Below, one piece after another: positions 33,345 to 46,600 of a DNA stretch of 64,000 bases. Position 1 is the first letter of the stretch. Each line of letters starts with the position of its first letter. This DNA comes from Liolophura sinensis (Eukaryota > Mollusca > Polyplacophora > Chitonida > Chitonidae). Where the stretch lies: contig NC_088297.1 in assembly GCF_032854445.1 (NCBI RefSeq), positions 15,883,127 to 15,947,126 of the forward strand. Reading direction: 5' to 3'. The position numbers and the translations under genes were made by a program. The notes under the pieces are model-generated. The model saw nothing but the letters and a program-made list of their open reading frames with translations. It was not told where the DNA came from and did no database searches.

Positions 33345-33786
33345 AAAAAATTTATAGATTAATTTGTTTGAGTGCATTAAAAGGCTGGGATTGCCAGAAA
33401 AAGAATTTTGTGGGCTATGTCTGGTTTTATATGCTTGCTGGTCCCTTTAACTGATGGGAGCCGTAACCTAAATTCCATCACCAACAGGCTAGTATCAGCC
33501 AGATTCTTTAAAGCAATTTTACTCACCAGCAATAAGTGCAAGATATAAACCTGCACTTCTGTACAAGTTTTTCTGGGTGTCACAACAGTATCGTATATAC
33601 TTGTATATATATAATGATAGATATGCTAGTATTGCAAATGTATTTGTGTATTTGTAACACCATCGTTGTCTCGTTGTGTCAATGCTTGTTGCACCGTATT
33701 AAAATACATTGCATATATAAACCTGTATGTGCATTGGTTTCAATTTCGTTGTGTAAATACGAAAAGATTCTGTAATACACTTAAAA

Positions 33787-33792
33787 AATAAA
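33787..33792 (+). terminator. Candidate poly(A) signal of SLC9B gene 2
   Basis: AATAAA followed after about 25 bp by a GT-rich stretch (gttgagtcgttgttcgtgtt). It lies 1.8 kb after the stop codon. I did not check every hexamer between, so an earlier signal is possible. Confidence 0.4.
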
Positions 33793-34176
33793 CTTAAAGA
33801 AAGTGCCTCAGTTGAGTCGTTGTTCGTGTTAGATATGCTGTTTGAAAAGTAATTCCTCGTTGTGATCATTGCAGATCTAATCTGTTGGGGTTTTTTTTGG
33901 GGGGGGGGGATGTTTTATTTGCATTATAATCGACTGTATTATGGGTTGTATTATAGAATGGTGTTGTCTATCGGTCGGTCAGTCCGGCTGTCTGTCCGCC
34001 CATAAGCGTTCTTACCACTGTATCTACAGAACTGCTTCTCTAAGATTTACAGGAGTCGTTCACCTTGTTTGTACCTGCAGAACAAAAGCCTGTTGAAAAC
34101 GAGCCACATCAATTTAATGCACGGTTATACCCCTCTCTTCTGGTATATACTTGTAGGCTTTTTAATACGATTCTTT

Positions 34177-34410
34177 ACACTCAACAAATTACTCTGTTAT
34201 TTTAACAGAAAGTCTGTTATCTGAGCGATGCTAGGATGTATTCTGTTATTGCAACAGATTATTCCGATAATTCAACATAAACATTCTATTAGACTAACAG
34301 GATATTATGTTGAATTTGACAGAATATTATGTTATAATAACAAAATACATTCAAGCATCACACAGACAACAGACTTTCTGTTAAAATTAACAGATTAATA
34401 TTTTGAGTGT
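34177..34410. mobile_element. Palindromic MITE-like element, copy 3
   Basis: Ends acactcaacaaattactctg and, inverted, cagattaatattttgagtgt. Arms ttttaacagaaagtctgttatctg and the matching cagactttctgttaaaat are nearly perfect. This is the clearest copy for defining the family termini. It has no open frame. Confidence 0.85.
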
Positions 34411-34493
34411 ATGTGTTTTAAACAAGTCTTATTGCATTGTATTTTATTCATTTGCCATGATGAGTGCATCTTCAGATTTCGAAACGTTTTCTG

Positions 34494-34560
34494 GTAGGTG
34501 TTTTACCAGAAACTCAAGAATATTTCACTTATGTGACGGTTGTCAGGCTGTGAGGAAACA
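34494..34560 (-). mobile_element. Fragment of the tRNA-derived SINE
   Basis: Only the 3' part is recognisable: ggtgttttaccagaaactca then agaatatttcacttatgtga, read on the minus strand. The rest has decayed. Confidence 0.6.
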
Positions 34561-34861
34561 GGATATGATCTAGAGATCAAAGCAGACATTCGAATACCAG
34601 TCACCAACCACAATGGATGGTCCGGGTCAATAATTATGAAATTAAGAAGTTAAAACGAATTTATAGAAAGAGAAGCCGTCACTTTACAGTTTTCAGTAAT
34701 GACGGGAAAACCCAAGGGATGCTCTATGCCAGTGGATCGATTCGCTATCTAATTAGTGTATCAGGCTTGTTCATAAGTTGTTGCTAATCAAATTATGTAT
34801 TTCAATGGGGCTTTAAAGACTTGAATTGCGCATATTCGAGCTTCTTCAACGTAATAGACCC

Positions 34862-35192
34862 ATGAATATACGGTTCCTAGCCTCGGGTTAAGCTGAATTA
34901 GACATCCCATCTACGTGTATGCAGTAGAGTACAAGAGATTCTGGATCTTCCCTCCTTACTTATATATACAAAAGAAATGTTCCCATTGGAAAATTTAATA
35001 AATTTAGCGTTTTTCGATGGAAGGGGTTTTCATTCAACGCTACATGAATGTTTGGTTCCTAACCTGGTTGTTAAGCGGAATTAGACACAATTGAAGGTAT
35101 GGAGTAGGGTATCAAAGATTCTGAACCTTCTGTCAACAGAAATATACTCACTGAAAAATTTGAGAAATTTAGCGTTTAAGATGGTAAGGGTT
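34862..35192. repeat. Diverged tandem duplication, unit about 175 bp
   Basis: Two units share the same order of blocks: tgaatatacggttcctagcc / tgaatgtttggttcctaacc, then gaattagaca, agattctg, atct/acct, and aaatttagcgttt at the end. Part of the first block (cctagcctcgggttaagc) recurs inverted at about 51665-51700, so the unit belongs to a dispersed family. Confidence 0.6.
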
Positions 35193-36353
35193 TAATGGAA
35201 TGTCCACTGGTGTTTGCAATAATAATATAACGTTGCCCGAAGGCGTCGCACAACGTGCGCAGCTGACATAAGAAATGTCACAATGCGAGATACATGTACA
35301 TGTTTGTACATGCCACATGCAAAACGCTTCTGAACATGGCTATACAAGTAAGGATGACTCAAAATTGAATCTGTCCCTCTTTTCATAAAGTCGACGTGAC
35401 AGGAAACCGTTGAGGCTTTTGTATAAGTCCAGGAAACATGCACCACCTGGTGAATCTAGTTTCGCTTAAATTAAGCGAAGGTAGACATATATATTTTTCA
35501 CAGCCTTTTCACATTTTCACGGAAAATGTATTTTCGAAAAATACATTTAATACAAACACGTCTGAATTTTAACTCATAAGCGTTTGTTTTCAAGACTTTT
35601 CAGCGAGTAACAGATTTTAAAACCTTTATTGCCACATTTTCCATTCTAAACAACCGCGTCCACTTTAGAACTTTACAAGATAATTAGTAACTATACGCAG
35701 ATACGAAAACAAGACAGTTTTCACTAAAAGCGTGCATATTAAGTATACCTCAGTAGAAATGCACAGATGTCTTTTTAGATATATTCCACACAAAAAATCA
35801 TTAAGAACAAAAAAAAAAATAACACTGAACATAAAAATATAATAACTAACGATGATGGGCATGACTGCTATTACGTAAAAGCGATCCGTTATTAACAGTC
35901 ATCTACCTTATAATCCAGATGATAGAAATTCTTTCTCTCCCACAGCTTTATTAATAGTTTGTACATGGAGTATTTTACAATTTCTTAAACTTTTAAAAAG
36001 TCCAGTTTAGGAACAATATAATTAAAACAGGGCTATATCATGTAATCTCTTTTTAAACGTAACAAATAAACACATAAAAAAATTGCCATGTTTCTTGCAT
36101 GGCATAAACCTATGTAAAGAGTTGAGTAGATGTTAAATACATCTGTCACATCTTTTTCTGATTATAACGTAAACAGTCATAAATATTAAAATCTCAGATA
36201 AAATAACACATTTATCTGTTATACAGGAATTTCAAATGTTGCAGTTAATCTAAACATCCATACTGTTTACGTGAGCGGTACAGGTAATCTTAAAACCGAA
36301 GCCCGAAAGGGACAGAACTCTTGCTGCTTTACAAGTTCTCTGTTGCAATAACA

Positions 36354-36355
<2 letters not shown>
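35193..36355. other. Intergenic AT-rich DNA between SLC9B gene 2 and SLC22
   Basis: No gene is seen. The SLC22 gene transcribed leftward would place its 3' UTR and poly(A) signal in this direction. A minus-strand AATAAA exists at 35947-35952, but its use is unproven. Confidence 0.4.

Positions 36356-36435
<80 letters not shown>
36356..36435. repeat. (TA)n microsatellite, 80 bp
   Basis: A pure alternating TA run of 40 units. It produces a meaningless Ile-Tyr repeat frame on the minus strand. Confidence 0.97.
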
Positions 36436-36438
<3 letters not shown>

Positions 36439-36785
36439 TATCAAAACAAATAAATCAACACATTCAAAATAAAGCTAATGCAAATTTAAAACGTGCAAAA
36501 ATTCAGATTCTCTCTTCCAAAATATCATATATCATAAACAAAATAATGTCCCCGTCTTTATCAACTGGAGGCAATTAATATAATGTCTTGCTACAAAATA
36601 CATGCAATTAATAATTGCAGACACATACACCTTACAGCGCATGCGCCCCTCCGTACGCTCTCTTTCCATCGTGGCACCTATCAATTTTATTTTACAGAAA
36701 TCCTGAATAACGCTAAAGTCACTGGGATGTGACAGCGAAGACACGAGGTGATGTCAGCAAAAACATCTGTTTCAACCTATTCTAC

Positions 36786-36943
36786 ATTTATTTATTTATT
36801 TTTTTGAACTATTTATTTAATTGATTGGACATTTACGCCGTTCTTAAGAATACTTCACTTGTAAGATGGCTGACAACATTATGGTGGGAGAAAACCGGGC
36901 ACAGCCCATCCACAAGTTGCTGACAGGCCATCTCACGTCCTTT
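36786..36943 (-). mobile_element. tRNA-derived SINE, 5'-truncated
   Basis: The minus-strand copy has tail (aaat)n and body through gacgtgagatggcctgtcag, but no tRNA head. It lies about 530 bp past the SLC22 stop codon, in the same orientation as that gene. Confidence 0.85.
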
Positions 36944-37476
36944 TCTATATTAATACTTGCTATATAAGCATTCTATTTATCTAATGCATGCGCAGGTGAT
37001 TCGAATGGACACCTAAAATAATTATATGTAAGATATTATTGTTGAGGTAGTCTATAGTCTACAATCCCATTTGTTCGGCATGTTCAAACTAGTCTAGTGA
37101 TCACAGTGGTGTAAACAAAGCTTAGAGACAGTGTTGTGTCCACAATCTTCATACCTAAGACAACACCTGCAAAATGTTTACAAAATACTGGCTGTTCACT
37201 TACTGGATCTAAAGTAAAACGTACCTACTCCAATTCTGTCCAATACGTAACCTCTACATACGCGAAGAGGTCAAAGCTGGGCACCCGTCAATACTATGTT
37301 TCAAAACACAAATGAGTGACAGTGCCGACTTCATTTCCACAAATAACGTGAGCAAGAATTCAGTTGGACGATCTCCCGATCGGATGAGAGCGCAAAATTT
37401 CTAAAAATTTCTTAAACTAGGAAATGTAGTTAAACCTTTTTGTGTCGGACAGAGATACAGAGCATTTTTCTTTCAT

Positions 37477-37692
37477 CTAGAATTTTGTCTGTTTGGTTTC
37501 GGTTGGCTTTGACTCTGACAGGTTGTAGGCCTTGGATCTGCGTGCGCAGCCCCAACCCATGTTTTCTGAGTCCTCGAGCGTGTCAGGAAGTTCCCGATTC
37601 AGGGTTTCCGGTAAGAGCAAACCCAAAATGGCGGCGGCTATAGACAGAGCTCCGAACAAGATGAATGGCAAAGGTTTGTAGGTTTCCGCTCC
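37477..37692 (-). CDS. SLC22A-like: SLC22 gene, coding exon 9 (terminal)
   Basis: Acceptor gttctccag|G opens residues 456-526: the last membrane segment ([20 protein letters not shown]), the signature [14 protein letters not shown] and a lysine/threonine-rich cytoplasmic tail. The stop is at 37477-37479. Confidence 0.94.
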   Translation of the reverse strand, partial: GAETYKPLPFILFGALSIAAAILGLLLPETLNRELPDTLEDSENMGWGCARRSKAYNLSESKPTETKQTKF

Positions 37693-40600
37693 CTGGAGAA
37701 CACAGAATAAGTACGGCGTTATTATTACTTATTTCGAATAAAGTTTGAACAAGATATGACCCTCTTTGGCAGCAAGAGTATTTACAAGTATAGCTGACAT
37801 GAGATCAGACAGGGAAAAGGTAACAAATTTGTGGGGAAAAAAACAAGCTTTTGTTGAGGTGTTGACCGGAGTAAATTTGAGTGAAATAATCCTATAATCC
37901 TATCAAATACATATATGTAATTAACGTCCAGAGGCTATTTTATGCATTGCACTGAAAGGTAAGACAACGAAAAACTGAACTAGATGGCCCGGTGTCAGTG
38001 TAACGTGAATGGGTGGGATGTCATATCTGGTGTTTTCGGCATGATACCTCAGTGGCGAAAGTCCTCTGGCTGTAAGGACTCGCCATGCCCCGAAAAGACA
38101 TAGTACATACACACACACACGATGACTCCATGTCGTCATATGACTGAAAGCTTGTTCAGTGTGACGTAAAAAGAAAAATGAAGTATAGTAAACGTACATA
38201 ATTTATACATCGTCAACAGAAAATAATGTCACCCTGCGTCAAAACGCATTGAACTCCGCACAAACATTCAGCATGCCACTGGTTTTTAAATAATTATAAC
38301 GTCACCCGAGGCAATGGGTTCTTGCCGTCGAAACCGAGCTTCTGGGTTTCATTATTATGAATTACAAAAAGTACTCTAATTTCATTTTCCTCACAATAAT
38401 ATAGACTTCCAACATATCCACATGTAGAGCCTGTGTTGTTACGTGTCACAGACAAAAGGCAACTTCGGTAGCGAGTATGACTGATTTTACAGAAAGTCTC
38501 AATACAGGCGACTCGCTCAAAGAAATAGACTATAGTCATGTTTACGGTTGCTTGAAATCTCAAAATGCCCGATTTCATACTAAAAGGGGAAGGACGTGAA
38601 TTCCCTACGGCAGAGCTCTTTCCAAATCATTTCCTACCATAGTGACAGTAACCAGAATGGTTTGTTTCAGTTGCCAAACCTGGAGCTAAGGTAAACCATA
38701 GTTCCTGAACAAATCATACTGATTATATTTAAATCATAATACCTATGGATTGGGATAGCAATCTATCTGATTATTATGCCAACAGCTATTCATTCACAGA
38801 CGTGTCTGAAAATAGATACAAATACTTTGTTGCTGTTTCGGTCTTGTAATATTTGGTTGCTAATTAAGCACTATGGGATACATAGTTTGTAGTTCAAGTT
38901 CGTAAGTAAGCATAGGGGACGGTGGGGGAGGGGCGCCTCTGTGGCTCAGTCGGTTAGCGCACTAGCTCAGCGTAATGACCCAGAAGCCTCTCACCAATGA
39001 GGTTGCTGTGAGTTCAAATCCAACTGATGTTGGCTTCCTCTCCGGCTGTACGTCGGACTGTCCTTCAGCAAACTGTGGATGGTCGTGGGTTTGCCCCGGG
39101 CTAAGGCTGGCCGCCGTCGTATAAGTGAAATATTCTTGAGTACGGCGTAAAACACCAATCAAATAAATAAAAAAATAAGTGCGGCATGTATCTCGTTGTT
39201 TTATGGTTTCATGGTATCCATGTAACATATAGGTTCATGGTTAAGTAATGTAACTTAGAGGTTCATTGTTCGATAGCGTTGCTTGGTAGTTGATGGTTTG
39301 GAAATAGCTTATTTGTTTACACTTAAGTATATTTAGTTTATTTATTTAATTAGTGTTTTACGCCGTAGTCAAGAATATTTCACTTATACGACGGCGGCCA
39401 GCATTATAGTGGGAGGAAACCTGTCAGAGCCCGAGGGAAACCCACGGCCATCCATTGGTTGCTGCACACCATTCCACGTACGGCCGGAGAGGAAGCCAGC
39501 ATGAGCTGGATTTGAACTCACAGCGACCGCATTGGTGAGAGACTCCTGGCTCATTATGCTTCGCTAGCGCGCTAACCACTGAGCCCCGCAGGCTTCTTGA
39601 GTTAGGTATAAGGTAAGTAACTGTTTGGTTACTTGTTAGGTACTGTAACTTATTAGGCTATGGTTAAGTATTGTACCTTGCTGACTGATGGTTAAGCTCT
39701 GTTCAGTTCTTGTTGGTTTATGGTTGAGTGTTTGGCTGGTACTTACCAGTAAGTTTATTTGTGGCGCCAGAAGACCTCCGATCCTCGTCCAGAAAACACA
39801 CGAACCCAAACCAACATTCCTGAAGTTCAAACAGATATTCGTGTCGAAAAAATGTGACAAGAAGGAAAAAAACATATTTATACAAGGGCAATGGACGTAT
39901 TCAGGTGACAAGCCTTTCGTATTAAGTTGAAATTAATAAATAAATTAACTGAAGTTGTGTAATCAACTCATTAATTCCTCCTAAAGTAACTAAGGAATGG
40001 CTTTGTAGAACACACGTCTGCACCATATCTTCAGTTGTTGCTAATGGTGAAGTAAGCCAATGTCTTTAAAGTTCAGAGCATTATTCTTACATGGACTGCA
40101 TTTCTGTGTTATCAATTCCTCTTACAATAAGAAAAGGGAGTTTCGGAATCTCACATGTTTTTGCAGTGGACAGATGCGAAGAGTATCGTTAATGAGTACC
40201 ACAAACCATTTCCTTAAATTCAGTGATACTCAACTTGATCAAGTCTTTCCAACATCACTGGTAACTGCTGACTACATCTAATTGCAAGTAACTATCTTTT
40301 TTCGTTTACATTACAATGTATATACTGGTATATACTTTTAGAGATTGTAATGCTATGAGTTTATTAATGGAACTAATGATGGGAATTTGAAATTGCATGT
40401 CGTTTTACCGATTGACGGTCTGGATTGTGATTTAGGTACTTCGCTTTTTATTAGACAGATTCTTATCTGACAAAACAAGCGAGAGTTGGATTCGAAAACG
40501 CAATCTCATTGGTCAGATGGTAAGTTTAAGATACACTACCTGAGAACTGTAGGGTATAGCTCTGATGTGTAGAGAAACATGACACTGAAGGCTCCAGCCA

Positions 40601-43600
40601 TGCCGAATCTGCCGACCAACGCTAATACCGTCTTCGCTGTTTGGTCTGAAACATTATTTTAATATTCTTATGGACATATGTGTCTATTTGATTGGTGTTT
40701 CACACCGTATTCGAGAATATTCTGTTTCTTATTTTCCTCAGACCGCGGTAAGAAAAGTAATTTTATTACTAGTAACAATTTAGGTATTTACGCTTACCTG
40801 TAATATTGCCAGCCACAATACAAGCTATCCCGCCTGCGGCAAAGTACGCCATCATTGGCCATCGTCGTCCGCAACTGGAAGTGAAAACAACATACAGAAC
40901 CGATACGAAATACTTGAGCAAAAAAAAAAAGACAAATTATCTTGAAATTATATTTAATGCTACGCGAAGCTATATAATCCAATACAAAGGGCAATTCAGT
41001 TTTGCTGGCTCGAGTCTAGCTTTGCGTTGCATTTTCATTTTGTGAAACATCCGGTGATCTTACTTATAGGTGGGACAAAAAGACTACAACTCTTTTCCAT
41101 GACAGATGTCAGATTTATGAGTATATTAAACTGCAGTGGCCTTCACCAGATACCTGACAGGTCTATTGACAGCAGCAGCTACATCTGACTGACGCCACAT
41201 GGGTCAGGAAACGCTGACCTAACTGGTCAGAAATCTCTCACCCTTAGAAAAATGGGGGACGTGCTGTAGTTTAATCTCAGTCATAATGGCTTGTTTACGG
41301 AACAGGTTATGTCTGTGTAAGGCTGAGCTGTGCTGTCTCTCTCTCTCTCTCTTAGACCACTAGGGTACGGGCTGTGGTTTAGTCTCAGCTCTCACCTTGT
41401 TAGTCAGGAACATATCACCTCACTGGTCACGAGCCTTTGACATTGCTTTTCAGGAATCTTTGACCTTACTGTTCACGAGACTTAATACTTATTGTTCAAG
41501 ACCTATGGCATTATTGGTCACGAGAAGATTGACATCATTTGTTAGGAACGTTTGACATTATAGACCAGGAATCTTTGATTCCATTCGTCAGGAACACTTG
41601 AACCTATTCGTTAGGAAATTTTGAGTATATTTGTCAGGGAAAATAGGGTACGGCGGCGACAACCACGTCACGGGCGAATAAGCTATGAAAGAGAAAAGGT
41701 CACTCTATAGTGAGTTAATTTAACAAATATTTTGGTATATATCTACATTGTAGTCATTATGATATAGTTATAAAATACCAAAAAAAAATAATAATAAAAT
41801 ATAAAACACTCAACTTACTAGTACAAAATTAGTATGGCTAAGAGATAGGCACCAATCTCTACACCAGCACCAATAATGAAGTTTGTGTATTTAAATCCGT
41901 CCAGTCTTCCTGTGTTGAGAATAAGACCGTAATAGCCTATGGACACTGCAAACCTGTGGGGAAAGAGAGAAGGAAGAATTAAATATATCTATGACCTCAT
42001 TAAAAATATTGGACCAGTGCCACAAAGTGTTTTTCTTTACTGAAATCAAAATTTGAAAGTTATATATATGGCGTAGTTAAGGCTCAAGAATTTCAGATAT
42101 ACGTATAACACTTATTAGGTGGTGACACTTGAAGCGTTGAAGCGTTTAAATAAGAATTTATATTGTTATTGTTATTGAGCCTTTGACATTGTTATTCACA
42201 AAACATTTGTCCAAGTGGCCCCAGAAACCTAGACAATGTCCTTTACGAAAAAAGATAAGTATGGCTTATGAAGATTAGGAAAGGAGGCGCACTTAAGAAA
42301 CCAGACGGAACATTTTAATGACACGAATGATGCCATTCGGAATCGAATGACACAACAGGGTGTACAACACCATTTCAAAACAAAACTTCACAGTGTCCTA
42401 AAGTGTCCTGGGTAAAACCGCAAAGTATCCTAAAGTGTCCTGAGTAAAACTGCAGAGTATTCTAAAGTGTCCTGGGTAAAACTGCAGAGTATTCTAAAGT
42501 GTCCTGGGTAAAACTGCAAAGTGTCCTAAAGTGTCCTGAGTAATACTGCAAATTGTCCTGAAAACGATACCTTTGGTAAATTCCGAACAATTTGTCCCAT
42601 GTGAGGTCCATTAATATGACGTCCATTAATACATATCATATCTTGATGACGTCATGTATTCTGGCGAAAAAGGAACAGTTGCATTGGTTTAAATAATGTC
42701 TTTGCAGCTTAAAGCCAATAATTGAACTGTTTACTTTTATACGTTGCATTCTGTGAACTAGGGGAGACAACTATTTGACTTCAGAATGACTGTAAGAACA
42801 AACTATTTCTCTCTTCTTAAGTTAAGATTATTGACCAATCAGCTTTAATAGCTTACACTGATGCTGAGTTTGAAGTAAACCATGTGGAGAGCAAGTCCAG
42901 CACTTTTTCATCTCCAAACAAATTCTACTAAATGATATTGTTTCCAGACTGTATTCAACAGGAAAAGTGAGTAGAAACCTACTGCAGATGCGTAATTACA
43001 TTTCTAATGAGAAAACAAACTCCAGTTTAAAGTTAAAGTGATATATTTTGTTTGAAACTTGTTCTCTTGCAATGTTGTTGTTGTAGTGTGATCAGAAGAT
43101 GTTAACTGGGCAATATTTTGAAATGAATGACTCACTATATTATTTTTGTTTTGCTTAAGGTTTTACGTAGTCATAATTGGAGGCTACTGTTATAGAAGTG
43201 AAAATTGAACAAGGTCCCTGAGATCTGACTTGAGTTATGTCTTTCCTGTATCTCGAATACAACAGTCTAAACCTGAGAACAAAGTAATCCCAATACCACT
43301 GCTATGGTCAAGCGTAAATGAAAACGATAGAACAATTTTGTTTCCGTATGACCCGTTTAGATTAGTATTGGTACCCTGTAAATTGATCATAAATTAGGAA
43401 GTAATCTGTACAAAACAGCCAAAACAGGTTTAAGCTGTTAGCACGCCGGCGCTATTACCCAGGAGCCCCTCAACAATGTCATCGCTGTGAGTTCTGTTAG
43501 TGTAGCACGTGTATCTGTCTTGAGTACGGCGTAAAACACCAATCAAACATGTAAAAAATCTTACGACGTCTCTGGCTTTGATTTATTTATTTATTTGATT

Positions 43601-46600
43601 GGTGTTTTACGCCGTACTCAAGAATCTTTCGGCGGCCAGCATTGTGCTGGGACGAAACCGGACAGAGCCCGGGGGAAGCCACGACCATCCGCAGGTTGTT
43701 GGCAGACCTTCTCACGTACGGCCAGAGAGGAAGCCAGCATGAGTTGGACTTGAACTCACAGCGACCACATTGGTGAAAGTCTCCTGGCTCATTACGCTGC
43801 GCTAGCGCACTAATCAACTGAGCCACGGAGGCCCCTCCTCTTGATTTGTATAATACAGAGAGTATTCCGTCTACTAACCTAGCAAGACATTCGACCTTTT
43901 TCACATCTAGAAACAACAGTAAATAGTTTACTTACCAAATATACCACAAGATGATTGATCGTTTAAGAGTATTTCTATTTCTGAAGATATGTGAGATGTT
44001 ATACACAACGCCGTCGGGAGGCTGGTCTTCATGCTCTTTTAGAATAGCCACAGCTTCCGGGGGAACTTCGGAGAGACCGTTGTACTTAGCAATTTTCTGA
44101 GTCAGCTTTTCTGCTCGCAAATACTTCCGTTTCGAAAGAAGCCATCTTAGAGACTCTGGAAACAACCTACAATACATAGTGAAGATCAAACATTCGACAC
44201 ATAGAATCAAAGAGCAACTGAGATGCATATGTTGATTAACTTATGAACTAGCATGGTACACGCTTTGAATACTCAATCAATTCTTTTTCCTAGAGCAACT
44301 TTTACGCCTTGTCGTCATCACTGAAAACTTCTGACGGTTTATATTTAGGATGACTTTAGCATTTTGAGTGGTTAATAACCAGTGACACTTAATAAATTGC
44401 AATTAAAATCACTGCATTTATTTTACCTAATTCTGCTTAAATCATGGTGCTAGGGGACGTGTAATTTGCAACTGTTTGAGCATTTACATGAACGGTTAGA
44501 ATAAAACCCCGTTTAAACCTGTCTATCTGATTTTGTATCACTTTAAGTCTTTTAATATTTATACACATTCTTGGTGCTTTGGTGGTTTGTTGGAATTATT
44601 GATCAGGAACATCCATTGATGACAATGACATGTTTGAAGGTGTTAAAGGCGTTCTTAGAATGTTGTCATACAAATATACGAAATGGGTCGATGTAATGTC
44701 TTAAATGTGCTACATTAAAGGTCATTTTAGACTACAGCCTGACTACAGACTACAGAATCAGTCAGGACATATTTGATACCTTATCGGTTATTTCAGTTTA
44801 CAAGAGACTTAAAATTCGCCTCGATATTTCATTTTGTGGAATAGTATATGAAAAAGGAATTCTAAACAAAGGTCCAAACAGCTCATGCGCCTTTCACAGT
44901 CTTTTTTTTTTAACTTTTCTATGAAACTACCGTAAGTATAGTTAAATTTTAAATATTCTTATTTAAGGTGTTTAAATTGTTTTTGTATTATGGTGGGAGA
45001 AAACCCACGACCATCCGCAGGTTGCTGTCAGACCTTCCCAGGTACGGCCGGAGAGGAAGCCAGCATGAGCTGGACTTGAACTCACAGCGACCGCATGGGT
45101 GAGAGACTCTTGGGTCATCACGCTGCGCTAGCGCGCTAACCGACTGAGCCACGGAGACCCGGTTATTTTTGTAGGGGATATTAGAGAAAATGTATGCAGA
45201 GAAAATAAAAAAAATGAGTAGATGTATAATCTTTGGAAACAGTAAGTGGTCTCTTTGTACACTGTATTATCAGTTATCATAACTACTCAGTGTATTCCCT
45301 GATGATTATAGCAATGTAAAAAAAAGAAATCCTTGCCAGACGTAGAAAACAGTGAGGAGAATAAGAAGAGAAAAGCATCGTTGCATCCATCTCCAGTCCC
45401 GGATGAGGTAGGCGATGAGGGCCAGTATGAAGACTCCGAGCCCCCAGAATACTTCCAAGACACAGGCCGCGACCCCACGGTGCTTAGGGGAGAAGTACTC
45501 CATGATCATAGATACGTTGACGATCTGTAAACCCTGGAAAAAAACATACAAGGAAAGGGATAGGCATGGCCTACGGTTGCCGTTAAATGACAATTAGCGA
45601 CTGATCGCATAAAGTGAGAGAATGCCCGTAAGATACTTTCCAGTCCGGTGGTTTAATCGGTCACTTTGGTTTTCTGAGCGAGCTTCATGTATATTTCTTG
45701 AATGCGGTTTTAAACACCAATTGATTCATCAATCAATCAAACAAGTAATCTGACAACAAAGCTGAGACATGAAACATGATTAAAACGTTTGTTTACAATG
45801 CTGGCAGTTCAATTTCTGGAAGATTAGCAGATGATAGGAAACGCTAAGTCCGTCAAAACTTTAACATGACGAACACTGAACCCTGATTATTTATTTATTT
45901 ACCAAATACCAAAGTACCACAGTATATAATTATAAAACCCAAGAAATTACATCCGTCACATATAATACAACCGGATATGTTTGTGATGTTTAAATTTATA
46001 TACACATATTTTATGCTGCATGAACTCCCTAAGGATTTCATGGATATTTAAATAATTTTTAACTACGAATGGCCGTATGACCTAGACATTTATCTGGTGT
46101 TTGTTTATTTATTTATTTATTCGATTGGTGTTTTACGCCGTACTCAAGAATATTTCACTTATACGACGGCGGCCAGCATAATTGTGAGAGGAAACCGGGC
46201 AGAACCCGGAGGGAGTCCATGATCATCCGCAGATTGCTCTCAGACCTTCCCACTTACGGCCGGAGAATCTTGTGTTTATTGTTATGAGTGTGTGTTTATA
46301 TAGGTATGTTCAGGTGTCTCCTTCTTATTGCATTATTTTCCTTTGTGGTGATATCTAAGTGTATATTTTCATACCTCCAAGGTCAGTGATAACAACTTTA
46401 TTGCGAGCTAATGGTTATTTGTTTTTCAACCGACGATAAATAAAGTACATCTGTCTATCTAGCTAGCTTGTGTAAATGTACTTTGTGTAAATGTACCTCA
46501 ACGTCGTAAAATTTGTTCACTCGTGTAAAAGTGTATTATATTCTAATTCGGTCACTATATACCAGCTCCTGTTGTCTCATTGTTTTAAATTGTATAGACC

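Noticed and set aside
36250..36444. Membrane-like Ile-Tyr repeat protein
   Set aside because: It is a translated (TA)n microsatellite.
38931..39021. tRNA gene
   Set aside because: A- and B-boxes are present but the tRNA-like head is fused to a SINE body and tail and recurs in many degraded copies.
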